This document shows positions 23,266 through 34,278 of a DNA stretch of 64,000 nucleotides, in pieces. Position 1 is the stretch's first letter; each line of letters begins with the position of its first letter. The stretch is from Irpex lacteus (taxonomy: Eukaryota; Basidiomycota; Agaricomycetes; Polyporales; Irpicaceae), in NCBI GenBank assembly GCA_001986395.2, contig MQVO02000011.1:744001-808000 (forward strand), read 5' to 3'. Under the pieces are notes generated by a model, which ran no database searches, was not told where the DNA came from, and was given only the letters and a program-made list of their open reading frames with translations. Position numbers and translations under genes: made by a program.

Positions 23266-25621
23266 CAGGTAAGAGAACACATTAGTAACAGCATGTTACA
23301 CATGGAGAGACTTACTCATCAGACAGAGCTACGATGGCGCTATCAACTTTGCTACAGATGCGTGGACCTCACTTAATCAAGCATGAGGGAAAACCATTGG
23401 TCCTTCTGCTCGACTTGCTCAAAGTGCCGTGTTCACACTCTGGACGAATTCTTACAGAGGAGTTTGAAGCGCTACTAGAAGAGTTCAGGATAGCATGAAA
23501 GGTAAGTACACTGTGTGCATTCGTTATGATAGTTAGAGAACTTACCAACATATTATCAGCTTGCCGACAGTGCGTCTGCCATAGATGCCATGGTCAATGT
23601 GCTCGGATTGTTGATTGACAGCTTCGACTGTGCCGCCAACCGCACTCAGTGTTTTGCACACATCGCCAATCTGATTGCCAAGGCGATTCTGAAGCTGTTC
23701 GACATTAGGAAGAGTAGTAGCGCCAGACAGTTTGAGGATGCTGATGCAACACTGCAGGAGTTAACGGAAGAGCTTGACGTAGAGGATGTGGCTGCAATGG
23801 ATGAGCATGACCAGGAAGACGGAGTAGATAATGAGGATGAGTGGCTGGAGGAGTTGGCACAACTGTCAGCTGTAGAGCAGAACGAGCTGTGCGAAAGTGT
23901 GCAGCTCATTCAACTCATCCTAGTAAAGGTATATTAGTATTAAAAATATGAGAATTGTACTTATCTCTCTCCTCAGATCCACAAAGTCTCCTTTTCAATC
24001 ATCCATTCCTCCACCATTCTCCTCCTAGCGTAGAAGCGCACTCTAAAAGAACTGAAGCTAAACGAATATCAGCTTCCTTGCAATGTTCGAATAAGATGGA
24101 ACTCAACCTAACACATGCTATTGGTAGCAATCAAGTACCGAGCGACAATCGACCAGATGACAGGAGACAGAAACTTAGGGATGCGGAAATACGAAATGAG
24201 TGAGGATGAGTGGAAGATCGCAACACAGCTGCGAGACGTTCTGAAGGCAAATCGCTACTGGCATTGATTCAAAACCATGAATTGCTTACATTTTTCCCAC
24301 TGCAGATCTTCAACAATGTTACGCTTTTCTTTTCACAGGGCATTCCTAACTTCGCTAAGGTCATTCCTGCTATGGATACCATTGACGAGAAGCTCACCAC
24401 TGGTGTCGTCAATTTCCTACTTGATCCTTCCATCTACATCGCACTCAGCCTTGGGAAGAAGACACTAGAAAGATATTACAGCAAAACCAATGAGATAGAG
24501 GCATACCGGATATATATGAGTAAGTTCATTATTATTTCTATCATGTATTGATGTGCTGAATCCCAAGTACCTAGTGCTTCACCCACAGTACAAACAAAAA
24601 TACTTCGAAACCGCTAAGCGGCAGCCAGCGTGGATCAAAAATGGCAAAGACATTGTTCGCACCCAATGGAAGGAGAAGTACGCCGACCGACCGCATGTGC
24701 AAGATAATGTTTCAGATGATGTTGTGACTAGGAATGGCAACTGTGACAAGGTGTGTAAACTATTGTCTTAATGTCTATCACAACTTGCTAATAATAATGT
24801 ATGCTGTGCATACTTAGTCAGATTCAGAGAACATTTTTTACCATTCGTATCTCCTGCAAGCCTCCCACGATACACGTGACCCACTCGAGAGGTTCTTGCA
24901 AGACCCAGTTGAACTGGTCAATGCTCCTCTAGCTTGGTGGGATCGGCACTCGGAACGCTACGACTCACGCCTCGCTCGAATGGCTAAGGACTATCTGAGT
25001 ATGCCAGGTACGTGTTTCATGTTGTAATCGCTAACCCTTTTGATAACAAATTGCTTATTTACTATCACAGCAACCTCTATTGATGTCAAAAGAGTCTTCA
25101 GCATGGAATGACTCTTACTTATCCATATCCAAAACTGTCTTTCAGCTCAAATGACTTACACACTCCTTTGCTTAAATAGCTGGAGCAAAATGGGCCTTGT
25201 CAAGGATGAAGATATCATGGAAGCAACTCTCCAGGATGAGCTAACAGGAGCTGAGACTGCAGAGGAGGTTGCTGATGGGTGGGACCGCATCCTGTCTTAG
25301 AGCAGGACATAGTGTTCTTCTTCTCACCTCTAAGTTTTCACTGGCCTATAGTTGTCTATCCTGTCATGTATAGTATTCTCACATGCTTATTTGATAAGCC
25401 AAAACAATGCTCACTACCATCTGATACTTATTAACAATGATTCTGTACTTTATTGAGCTAAAATAATATGCTACTTTGTGCAGAATAAAGGGAAACCCTT
25501 GGAGGGTATATACCCTTCAAACCCTTGTGAGTACCCCTACCCTTCTGAAGGGTAAGAGTTTTTGAGGGGTAAGGGTAAGGGTACAGATAGATTTTGGGGG
25601 GTTAACCCTCACTGTTCACTG
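23266..25621 (+). pseudogene. Degenerate 5'-truncated hAT transposon
   Basis: Exon-like blocks match the intact hAT transposase at 26216-29172 in order: FATDAWTS, the TADSASSMDTM-equivalent block, NRTQCFAHIANLIAKAIL, FSIIHSSTILL, RWNSTYQM, FPKAVIPAMDTIDEKL-like sequence, SLGKKTLERYYSKT, LHPQYKQKYF, LARMAKDYLS, and LVKDEDIM at the end. Stops and frame breaks interrupt most of them. The N-terminal BED-like part and the left inverted repeat are missing. The right end is kept: GGGTTAACCCTC, then ACTGTTCACTG at about 25621, similar to the intact element's terminus. The left edge abuts the 3' end of the repeat module at 23265. Confidence 0.8.
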
Positions 25622-25822
25622 AGAATTGGCACGATGGCGGACACATTGCAGCTCGTGTTCTCCATGGAATCTCACAAAATTCCTATTACAGTATGTTTAA
25701 CGTAATCATGTTCAAATTTGACCTCATATTGACAGACTTGATTTTTCTGAGTGTGACAGACCTGGTTATACTGTAGACAGTATTCGCTCTAGCTGCACCG
25801 TATTTACATAGATACAATTTAA
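25622..25822. other. Spacer between the two hAT elements
   Basis: About 200 bases without coding features lie between the right end of the broken hAT copy and the target-site duplication of the intact one. Confidence 0.5.
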
Positions 25823-25964
25823 ACTATCTCTAGTGAACGGCAAGGGTAAGGGTAACCCTCAGGGTTGAGGGGTAGGGGTACAGGGGGTAAGGGTAGGGGT
25901 ACTATTAGTCTGACCCTTCATACTCTTCTATAACCCCTCGTGGTTTTCTGCTTATATTGCCTCT

Positions 25965-26034
25965 GTAGCGTAGTGGACAGCATGTCAGCTTACTGTGCAA
26001 AAGCCTGCGGGTTCGAGACTGCACGATACATCTT
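25965..26034 (+). tRNA. tRNA-like sequence, probably not a functional tRNA
   Basis: GCCTCTGTAGCGTAGTGGAC gives a good A box, and TGCGGGTTCGAGACTGCA forms a five-pair T arm with a standard loop. However, the 5' heptamer GCCTCTG does not pair with the 3' CGATACA, so there is no acceptor stem. It lies in the 5' non-coding part of the hAT element, and could be a tRNA pseudogene carried by it or an A/B-box promoter. Confidence 0.35.
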
Positions 26035-26215
26035 TTTCTTTCTCGAAATGCTATTTAGCTATGACTCACACATAGGCATTCTTCGGCACACATCAAACTT
26101 TAAAGTTTAAACTATAAAGGTTACTAGTCTGGCGACAACTTTCCGACAGTGTGGTATAATACATTCCTCAGCCTCAAGGCATCAGTCAGGGTTCAACGGC
26201 GCTGCATAGGAAACA

Positions 26216-29172
26216 ATGGCACCGAACAAACGAAAGGCTAATAATGATTCTCAGGGCCGTGAGAAGCGCATACGAGGATCGAGTTCTACAACGAAAAGTT
26301 GCAGCGCAAGTGTGGAGGAGGTAGACGACGTCGAAGAAGATGGGCTTGATGTAGTTGAAGAGATTGAGAAACCTGCTGAGACCCCCGAAGATGAATTGAG
26401 TAAGTATGAGATGACGCGAAAGTACAGCCTACTCACCGTGATGATAGAACGTCTCCAAAAGGGCTGGAAGGCCCCGGTATATGCATTGTACAGGCCGGAT
26501 GTCAAGATCGTCCATAAGGGCACCCGTGTCATTCATCGCTTCTTTTGCGCCGGACCTGGATGTAAGCAATATGTTAACCGGTATATTGATGGTAACGACT
26601 CGACGTCGACAAGCAACCTACGCACGCACATAAAAAAGTGTGTCGGTTGGGGGCCGGGTACATTAGAAGCTATTGATAAGGTGAATACGAAGGAGGAGGC
26701 GTTGAAGGCTCTGCAGAAGGTAACAAGAGGCGAAGTGGCATCAATAAAAATGGTGTTCGAGCGAACAGGCAAAGGGAAGGTTTCATACTCAACAAGGCAG
26801 TTGACCACAACAGAGTCCCGGTACGTACGAACAATTGATGTTTTGTAGATCGTACTTACGATTTCCGTCGATTCATGCAGGGCTGCCATGGTTAGATGGT
26901 GTGCCGAAAGTCTACGACCGTTTACCGTGGCTAGTGACAAGCAGTTTAATTTTTTAATGAAAACTGGAAGGCCATCGCAGTACATACCTTCTCCGTCTAC
27001 AGTATCCCGCGACACTCGACGCGTGTTTCAACGAGTTCGCGAACGTATTGCAGTAATGCTACAGGTACGGAGTTGTCAGTATACGAAACAGCAATAATAA
27101 CTTACCGGCTTCTAGAACTACGACGGAAAGATCAACTTCGCTACGGACGCGTGGACTTCACCAAACCACCGTGCGTTCGTTGCGTTCACCGTTCATATTG
27201 AGCACAACGGCGAGCCGCTTGGTTTTCTGCTTGACCTGCTGGAGGTTCCGTACTCGCATTCGGGTTCCAACCTGGCGCACGAGTTTGAAGCGCTCCTAAA
27301 GCAATTTGGCATCAGTAGTAAGGTCAGTCGTGCCTCGTCTCATATTCTGATACATCATTACTTACTATTTTCTAGCTTGGTGAAGTCACAGCGGACAGCG
27401 CGTCGTCCATGGACACAATGGTTGACGAACTTCAGATACTGGTCGACGGCTTCGACGGGGCAGCCAACCGTACCCGATGCTTTGCGCATATTGCAAACTT
27501 AATCGCAAAAGCGATTCTTCGCCCGTTCGACGTTGGTAAGGGGAGTAAGGGGGCAGATAGTTTTGATGATGCAGATGCGGCGGCGGCAGCGCTGAGGGAA
27601 TTGGCAGATGGGCTTGATGTTGAGGAAACTGTCACGTCAGTGGAGCGAGCAAGTGAGGGAATTGATGAGGATGGTGACAACGAAGGTGACTGGCTTGCAG
27701 AGTTGGAAGAGCTGACGTCCGTCGAGCAAGACGAGCTTAGGGAAAGCTCACGCCCAGTGAAGTTCGTCCTAGTCAAGGTAGTGTGTCAGCATATGAGCAT
27801 ACTGACAGCTCTCTTACCTTTTGCTCTCTAGATACGCAAGCTCTCTTTTGCCATTATCCATTCGTCAACAATCCTCCTCCCCGCATGGAAGCGTATTGTA
27901 AAAGAGCTGAAACTGGAGGAGCGTCAACTACCACGAGACGTAAGAACTAGGTGGAATTCAACATACCAGATGCTCAGTGTTGCGGTGAAGTATAAAGCTG
28001 CAATAGATCAGATGACAGGGAGTCGCGAGTTGGGATTGCGGAAGTACGAGCTGAGTGAGGATGAGTGGGCCATTGCGACCCAGTTGCGAGACGTCCTTAA
28101 AGTAGGTGATAGCTCACACGATACTGGCGCCGATGCGATCAATGCTGTTGAGTATTGGCACTAACACTACACGTCTATTATAGATCTTTAATGATGTTAC
28201 GAACTTCTTCTCTCGTGGCTCCCCAAACCTTGCCAAGGTTATCCCGGCGATGGACACAATCGACGAAAAACTCACATCGTCGATCGTCAACTCGCAGCTG
28301 GACCCCTCCATTCGCATCGCACTCAGTCTCGGGAAGAAAACGTTGGAAAGGTACTACAGTAAAACAGACGATACTGAGGCTTATCGCATTTGCATGAGTA
28401 AGTAATCATCTCCGAGTCGTCTCAGATATTAACGTCAATCTCACAGAGTATTCTAGTGCTGCACCCGCAGTTCAAACGCCAATACTTCAAGGCAGCAAAA
28501 TGGGAGCCGGCGTGGATCAAGACTGCCGAGGAGATTGTACGAGGGCAATGGGAGGAGAGTTATGCTGTTCGCCCGCTTGAAGAGAGTGATATGAATGAGG
28601 GTACAGCTGCCGAAGATCACAACGACGATGAGGTGCGCACTTCGTTTATATCATCATAAACGAGTACTTGCTACCGCAAACTACAACTGTTTCGCTTTCA
28701 CAGTCCGGCAATATCTTCGACCGATTATACACTGCGCAGCCCGATGCAAGTCAAGGTGATGCGCTCCAACGTTTCTTAGACGACCCCGTTGAAACAGTGA
28801 GCGATCCTCTTGCTTGGTGGGATAAAAACTCCGAGAGGTATGACCCTCGTCTTGCGCGCATGGCCAAAGATTATCTCAGTATTCCCGGTAAGCATGTTTA
28901 ACTACTATCATCTGCATAATCTGACATATAATCTAGCTACGTCGGTCGATGTTGAGCGGGTGTTTAGCACCGGCCGCCTCCTCCTCAGCCACATCCGCAA
29001 CCGTCTATCAGCACAAACCACCCGCGCACTTCTGTGTCTAAACAATTGGAGCAAATTGGGCCTTGTTAAGGACGAAGATGTTATGCTCGCAGCTACGGAG
29101 AACGAGGTAGATACTGCTGAGACAGCTGATGAAGTAGCAGATGGCTGGGACCAGATTTTACTGAAGACTTAG
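26216..29172 (+). CDS. hAT transposase, 825 aa, nine exons
   Basis: Exons: 26216-26820, 26881-27064, 27116-27322, 27376-27777, 27832-28101, 28184-28397, 28457-28632, 28704-28887 and 28937-29172. All have GT-AG borders and keep frame. The N-terminus is basic and then acidic. Around residues 105-140 a BED-type zinc-finger pattern is visible (CAGPGC, then STSNLRTHIKKC). The catalytic region includes NYDGKINFATDAWTS (first acidic residue of the RNase H-like fold) and VTADSASSMDTM. A long acidic insertion follows, then RTRWNSTYQML. The C-terminus has the hAT dimerisation region: DPLAWWDKN, YDPRLARMAKDYLS, TSVDVERVFSTGR and RALLCLNNW. It would cut and reinsert the element in the nucleus. ATG 26216 is the first in frame. 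Confidence 0.93.
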
Positions 29173-29460
29173 CACTTTGCGCAGTCGTTTTTGCCTCATA
29201 TGTGGCCCCTATATTCTCGTCTCGGTCGCTTTTGCAGTATGTAACTGATAATGTATGCCAGAAACGTTCTATTGATTGATATTTACACTGTTGATACTGC
29301 TATAAAATGCGAAACCCTCCGGTTAACCCTGAGGGTTAGCTAACCCCTCTAACCCCTGCAAAAACACTTACCCTCGTGGAGGGTAGGGGTATCGGAGGGG
29401 TAAGGGTAAGGGTATAAAACTTTATAAGGGGGTTTACCCCTGCCGTTCACTAACTATCTC

Positions 29461-29724
29461 CTTGTACCCCGCAAATATTCTGGGCCACTTACAACTTGTG
29501 GTTCATTGCTGACACCATTCGCAAGGTTTTTGACGCCTGCAAGTATCACTGTAGCGAGTGCAATCTCATAATGTTCTTCTCAAGCTCGGTTAATTATTTT
29601 CTGCAGTAGAAACTCTAATTCTTAATTCTAACATTACCACTATCTCTCTATACTAACATTCTAATTTTAAACCCCTCTATATCACCTGCACTAACACATC
29701 TACCCTCCCCAGAAACCCAGCCCC
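29461..29724. other. Convergent 3' flank region
   Basis: This lies between the hAT right end and the stop of the thioesterase gene. The part from about 29608 is duplicated at about 14735 and probably belongs to the 3' untranslated region of the thioesterase gene. Confidence 0.4.
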
Positions 29725-32039
29725 TCACCACTGCCTCTGCCTCTGCCTAATCCCCCTAATCTCCGCGCCCAAATCCAGCGCTCTCTTGCCTTCAATCCAC
29801 CACATTGCCTCTGCATTCCCAAAATTTCATAGTCATCATCAGCACTGCACACAAATGAAAGGAAAATGAAGTGAGATTCAAAGAAGTACGCACCTTGGTA
29901 AGTCATAGGCACGACCGTCCTCGCCACCGGCTCGCCCTCCTCCTTGCACCACGTAAACCGGAAGTCGTTAGTTAGCTCTTCGAGGCCGGTCTTGATGTCT
30001 ATCACTGTTGCTTTTACGCCCACATGCTACATCATCATCCATCCAAGTTCACATCATCATCGTCGTCATCATCATCATCACCAACAGAAGGAGGATCAGC
30101 AAAAACAGACTTAAGAAGTGGGCTTGGTACGTACGATCAAAGTAGGATACCGCTCCGTACCAACAGTATGCAAAATATGCGACGTGAGGTGGAGGACGGA
30201 CCCGATAGGTACGGGTTTGGCGAAGGCGATGGAGTCGAGGGAGAGGAAGCGGACGGGGCCGCGGGTGAAGAGCATTGAGTTTGTGTAGCCCAGCTGTTCG
30301 AAGATCGGTGTTCAAGGTCAATGTTGAGAGGCGTAAGATGGGAGATGGGAGAGAGGAATAAGTACCTCGTAGGCGAGGCGCATGAGGTATCCTACAGACA
30401 GTGAATGTTAATGATCGGCTTGTCGTACTGTGGGACTAAGACGTACCTCCGAAGATCTTCTGATGCACACTACCCTCAAAGACTCCCAGTTAGCACACCC
30501 CAAGAACAAAGAAAAGCAAAGAAACGAAAGACAAAACGCACTTCCTCTCCTGCGGATACATAGTCAACGTCTTCTCCACCCTCGTATCCTCCATCTTCAC
30601 CCTCTCAATCTCAATCTCCTTCTTCCCATCTATCTCCTTCTTCCCTTCCGATTCTGTATTACTAGGGGAGGGGGAAGAGGGAGAGGTAGATTGTAGATAA
30701 AGGGCGTGCAGAGCTGCTGCTTCTTCGGAGGAGGGAGGGACGCGGGCGAGGGATTGGATCGCGTGGCGGTGGCGGCGGTTTTTGTGCGCTGGATGTCGGT
30801 GAGTTAGCGGTCGGTAAAGTCGGGGTGGGCGTGAAAGTGAATGTGCAAGTGAAAGTGAAAGTGAATGCGGAGAGTTTGGATGCGGATAAGGTGGATGAGA
30901 AAGAGGAGAAACGTACCCTCGCCGATAGCGTTCAACCGCCTGTCCTCCTCGCTCTCGATAACAAGCGGGTTCACAGCTCTCGCCTTATGCGTCTTGCTAT
31001 CCCTACAAACCATACAAAATCTCCCTATATATGCATATGCATTGCTCGTCAGCGAATACGGCGAAGAGAGATGAGATGAAGAGAGATGAGGTGAAGAGAG
31101 TGAGAGAGGAGGGAGAGTGAGACGCACCGAGCATGACGGTCTTCCCCTGTGCATCTTCGTTAGTGTGTCCTGGGTCGAGTGCTTCCATTCGAACTACGAT
31201 CTCCATGCTGGAGCGGCCGACGTGGATGACTTGGCCGGAGAGTCTGAGGTCGCGGACTGGGTATAGCGGGGCTAGCATGTCTAGTCTACACAATCACAAT
31301 CCTCATTATGAGTAGCCGGAGGACAAAGGAAGAGAGAGGGAGAAGGAGCTCACCGATCAACGCTAGCAGTAACGATATAATACCCCAACTCACTCACACT
31401 CCTCCCTCCTTCGCCTCCCTCGTCGCCAAGCATATACTTATAAGCAATGCTCCCGGCGATATTATCCAGATGCTCCATCAACATCCCCGTGCGGATCCCG
31501 CCGGAGGTGTTGGTGTATGCTTCGAGGAGGTCGGAGGAGGAGTGGAAGGGGAGGATTGTTTCTGTGTAGGAGGTGGACATGTGGCGGGGTTCGAGGGTTG
31601 GTTGGGTGGTGGTGGTGGAAGGGGAAGGGGAAGGAGAGGGAGGGGGAGAGGAGGGCGAGGTGGGGGAAGGGGAGAGGCGGAGGCGGAGGGTGTCTTGCCA
31701 TTTTCCGCGGGATCTGACGGGGATGAGTCTATGAGAGAGAAGTGTTAGTTGCACTGTGTGTATGTGCGATAAGTAAAACGGTACCTTTGGTTCGACGGGC
31801 TTGCTTTTGCTCCTACACGTCCAAGATAAGTTTAGTACGAAATCAAAAGGAGATTAGCACCCACTGGTAGCCTTCAAGAGCGCGTCCATTGCGGTGACAT
31901 CCTGCGTCTCAGCAGCAGCGCCGACCTCTTTCGAACGGTGGACATCAGCAGCAGTGTTCCACCGGGCGCACGAGTGTACAAACGTCCGATATCTGATGCG
32001 CGGGAGAAAGGGTCTCAACGTCGTCCGAGTCGCAAGCAT
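29725..32039 (-). CDS. Mitochondrial acyl-CoA thioesterase (ACOT9-like, double hotdog)
   Basis: The gene would hydrolyse fatty acyl-CoA esters to free acid and CoA, probably in mitochondria. The start at 32039 gives an Arg-rich, acid-free leader (MLATRTTLRPFLPRIRYRTF), a good mitochondrial targeting peptide. The first hotdog domain has GIRTGMLMEHLDNIAGSIAY and IVTASVD, then LDMLAPLYPVRDLRLSGQV. The second has NVHQKIFGGYLMRLAYELG, FLSLDSIAFAKPVPIGSVL and VKATVIDIKTGLEEL. The last exon gives EAMWWIEGKRALDLGAEIR, typical of the family end. About nine short introns are inferred (exons near 31865-32039, 31785-31812, 31354-31728, 31128-31285, 30918-31024, then the C-terminal ones); the smaller junctions are approximate. 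A low-complexity Ser-Pro insertion near 31600 is unusual. The 3' part is duplicated at 14735-15270. Confidence 0.85.
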
Positions 32040-32205
32040 GACTTTGACGATGAGAGTAGCAGAAAGAGAGGGACATGATATTATTTTGAGTGGAGGTGTC
32101 TGCGATCGACACCATCAAAATTCGTGCTTTCAGATATTCCCCCGGCCCGCCCACCCGTACCCACCCCTCCTGCGGCAGACGCTAACCCTCCTCTCCCCAC
32201 CTGCG

Positions 32206-33177
32206 ATGTCCAACTCCTCGAACACCGAATCCACCTTCCGCGCGAACCTGTCTCAGTTCCGCTGGGCCCGCGGCAACACCGACGACTCCCACCAACAAGA
32301 CTCATCCAGCTCCAACCCGTTCTCTCGATTCTATAATGCTGTTGCTAGTGGTGGTGGGTACGTCCCGCTAAGGTCGAACGAGCGGTCGAATGAGGAGGAG
32401 GCGTATTTTGCGCTGTCTAGATGGGACAGGTGCGTCGTTCTTCAGCTGGGTGGAGATCGCTGCTGAAAGAGAGCTACAGGTTGTTGGGCTTTGGAGGGTG
32501 CTTGATTGGGGCTGCTGTATGCTTCTTCGTTTCGTTCCTCACGCTGCCTATGATTGCCCTCCGACCATCCAAGTTTGCCCTATCCTTCAGGTACGCCGCC
32601 GTTGTGTCTCCTACCCATTGCCTCCCCTTACAATCATTCCACACAGTCTGGGATCGCTGCTAGTCATGTTCGGGTACGCCTACGCGTTCTCCCCGCCTCC
32701 TACTTACAACTAAACTACGCCGCAGCTTCTCAGTACTCATCGGTCCCCTCAACCACATCAAACACCTCATCTCCCGCGAACGACTACCCTTCTCTTTCGC
32801 CTACCTTACCAGTCTCGGACTAACACTATACTTCTCTCTCGGGGTGCGCTGCTTCTGTTGCTCTGTCCCCTCCATGGCTGACTTCCTACTCCTTCACTCT
32901 ATAAGGCACACTCGTACCTCGGATCCCTCATAAGCGCGATCGTCCAGGTACGCTCATCCTCCCTATGTCTCAACTCCTTACCCCACCAGCCCAATATCTC
33001 GCCCCACACCTACCACCATCACCCCACCAAAATACTCCCTCAACTAACCCCCACACCATCCAACAGGTAGTCGCACTAGTCTCATACGTCGTAGCCTACT
33101 TCCCAGGCGGGACACAAACACTACGCTTCGGCGGGCAAATGGCCTTGCGCGGAGCCGGAAGCCTTCTACCAATCTGA
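32206..33177 (+). CDS. SFT2: SFT2 family vesicle-transport membrane protein, 210 aa
   Basis: Six exons with GT-AG borders keep frame: 32206-32429, 32480-32590, 32646-32672, 32726-32843, 32906-32947 and 33067-33177. The product has a hydrophilic Ser/Asn-rich N-terminus of about 70 residues, then SRWDRLLGFGGCLIGA and four hydrophobic segments. Family landmarks are LPMIALRPSKFALSFS, SLLVMFGFSVLIGPLNHI, a short cytoplasmic turn (SRERLPFSF) and the end YFPGGTQTLRFGG. Sft2/Got1-like proteins act in retrograde traffic and vesicle fusion with the Golgi. The start is divergent from the thioesterase gene (167 bp between the two ATGs), so they may share a bidirectional promoter. Confidence 0.88.
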
Positions 33178-34278
33178 GTCTGCTACCAATCTGAGGTGTT
33201 CACCCGGTAGGATTGAGAGTGGGTGGGAGGTGAGGTACGGGTACGGGTGATTGTGGGTTGGGTTGGATGAATAGGAAGGGAGGTGAGTTCCTTAACCTCG
33301 TCTTCGTCATTCATCATTCGCCATAAGGCTCACCTCCCTACCCAGATGGTTCTCCGTACACTGTATACCCAACACGGAAAATGTACCCTACACTACACGA
33401 CTTGCATCTAGCCAGCTATTTATGTCTTTCTCTATTCTTCTATTCGTTCATGCTGATCATGACTCGTTCGAAGCGGAGCAAGCTTGGATTGGTGAGTCGG
33501 TGAGTTGGTGTGTAGACTGTCTCCCGGAAACGATGGAGCAAGCGACACGTACTCGAGTTCGCCGGATAGGAACTTCAGCTCGATCTTTTAGGCTCTTGCT
33601 CTCATCTAGAAAAAGCCGCTGGCACCCGTGTTATGGCATTTAACATAAGGTTCTTCAACTATCGACGCCCCGCTGACTTCAACATTCATTGGACACGCTA
33701 TTTACGAGCCACGGTATAGCTTCAGTTGATTGTCGTGAGTTGGAAGCGGGAACAGACTAGGTGGAGGCAGAAGCGATGGACGAGTACCAGTGAGTTATAC
33801 TATTATCTCTTCTCCGTCAAAACCCATTTTGATGCCGACATACCGACATGCAGCATATCCCATACCCCACAAGATGCATCCAAACAGTGCACCCGTGTCC
33901 TTCATTTCAGAGCGTCCCTGCGTCAAGCCAGGGTCTGCGTACAGTCGCATCGGCACTTTCCACTCCTCGAACGCCCTAAAGCTCAAAACCACACAGCTTC
34001 AATCACAGCAAACCGGCGCGTCCTAGCACACCATCCAAAAATACCCTCAGTAACAGGGCCCAACACACCCCTTTGTCATCACGCCCTACTAAGCCGCGAA
34101 CCTCTGACACCCGTCCGCGTAGTCACCACACTCGGATGACGGTAATCTAAGTATCTCGCAGCTTGCTTACGATGCTACTTACTGAACGCTTTCTATAGGG
34201 AGGGTATATAACGCTCACCATGAACCTCAGGTCTAAGTACCACCTGACAGAGACAGCTACACGTAACTAGTTTTCAGC
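33178..34278. other. Intergenic region with an uncertain small gene
   Basis: A + strand frame ending at 34139 (from about 33726, or from ATG 33776 through a splice near 33790/33853) stays open for over 90 codons after the splice and is basic, but no family is recognised. The opposite strand also has a 65-codon frame. TATA-like GGTATATAACGC at about 34203 lies 75 bp upstream of the next gene's ATG and is probably its promoter. Confidence 0.3.

Larger units (their letters stand above)
25831..29452 (+). mobile_element. Apparently complete hAT DNA transposon
   Basis: The element is flanked by a perfect 8-bp direct repeat, ACTATCTC (25823-25830 and 29453-29460), the target-duplication size typical of hAT. 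The termini are inverted repeats: TAGTGAACGGCAAGGGTAA on the left and, on the opposite strand, TAGTGAACGGCAGGGGTAA on the right, matching at 18 of 19 positions. Subterminal zones at both ends are packed with GGGTAAGGGTA and AACCCTC words in both orientations, a plausible transposase-binding region. The interior is filled by one intron-containing transposase gene without stops. The perfect duplication and open gene indicate a recent insertion. Confidence 0.92.

Noticed and set aside
25965..26034. Functional tRNA gene
   Set aside because: The A box, B box and T arm are good but the 5' and 3' ends do not pair as an acceptor stem; kept only as a tRNA-like sequence.
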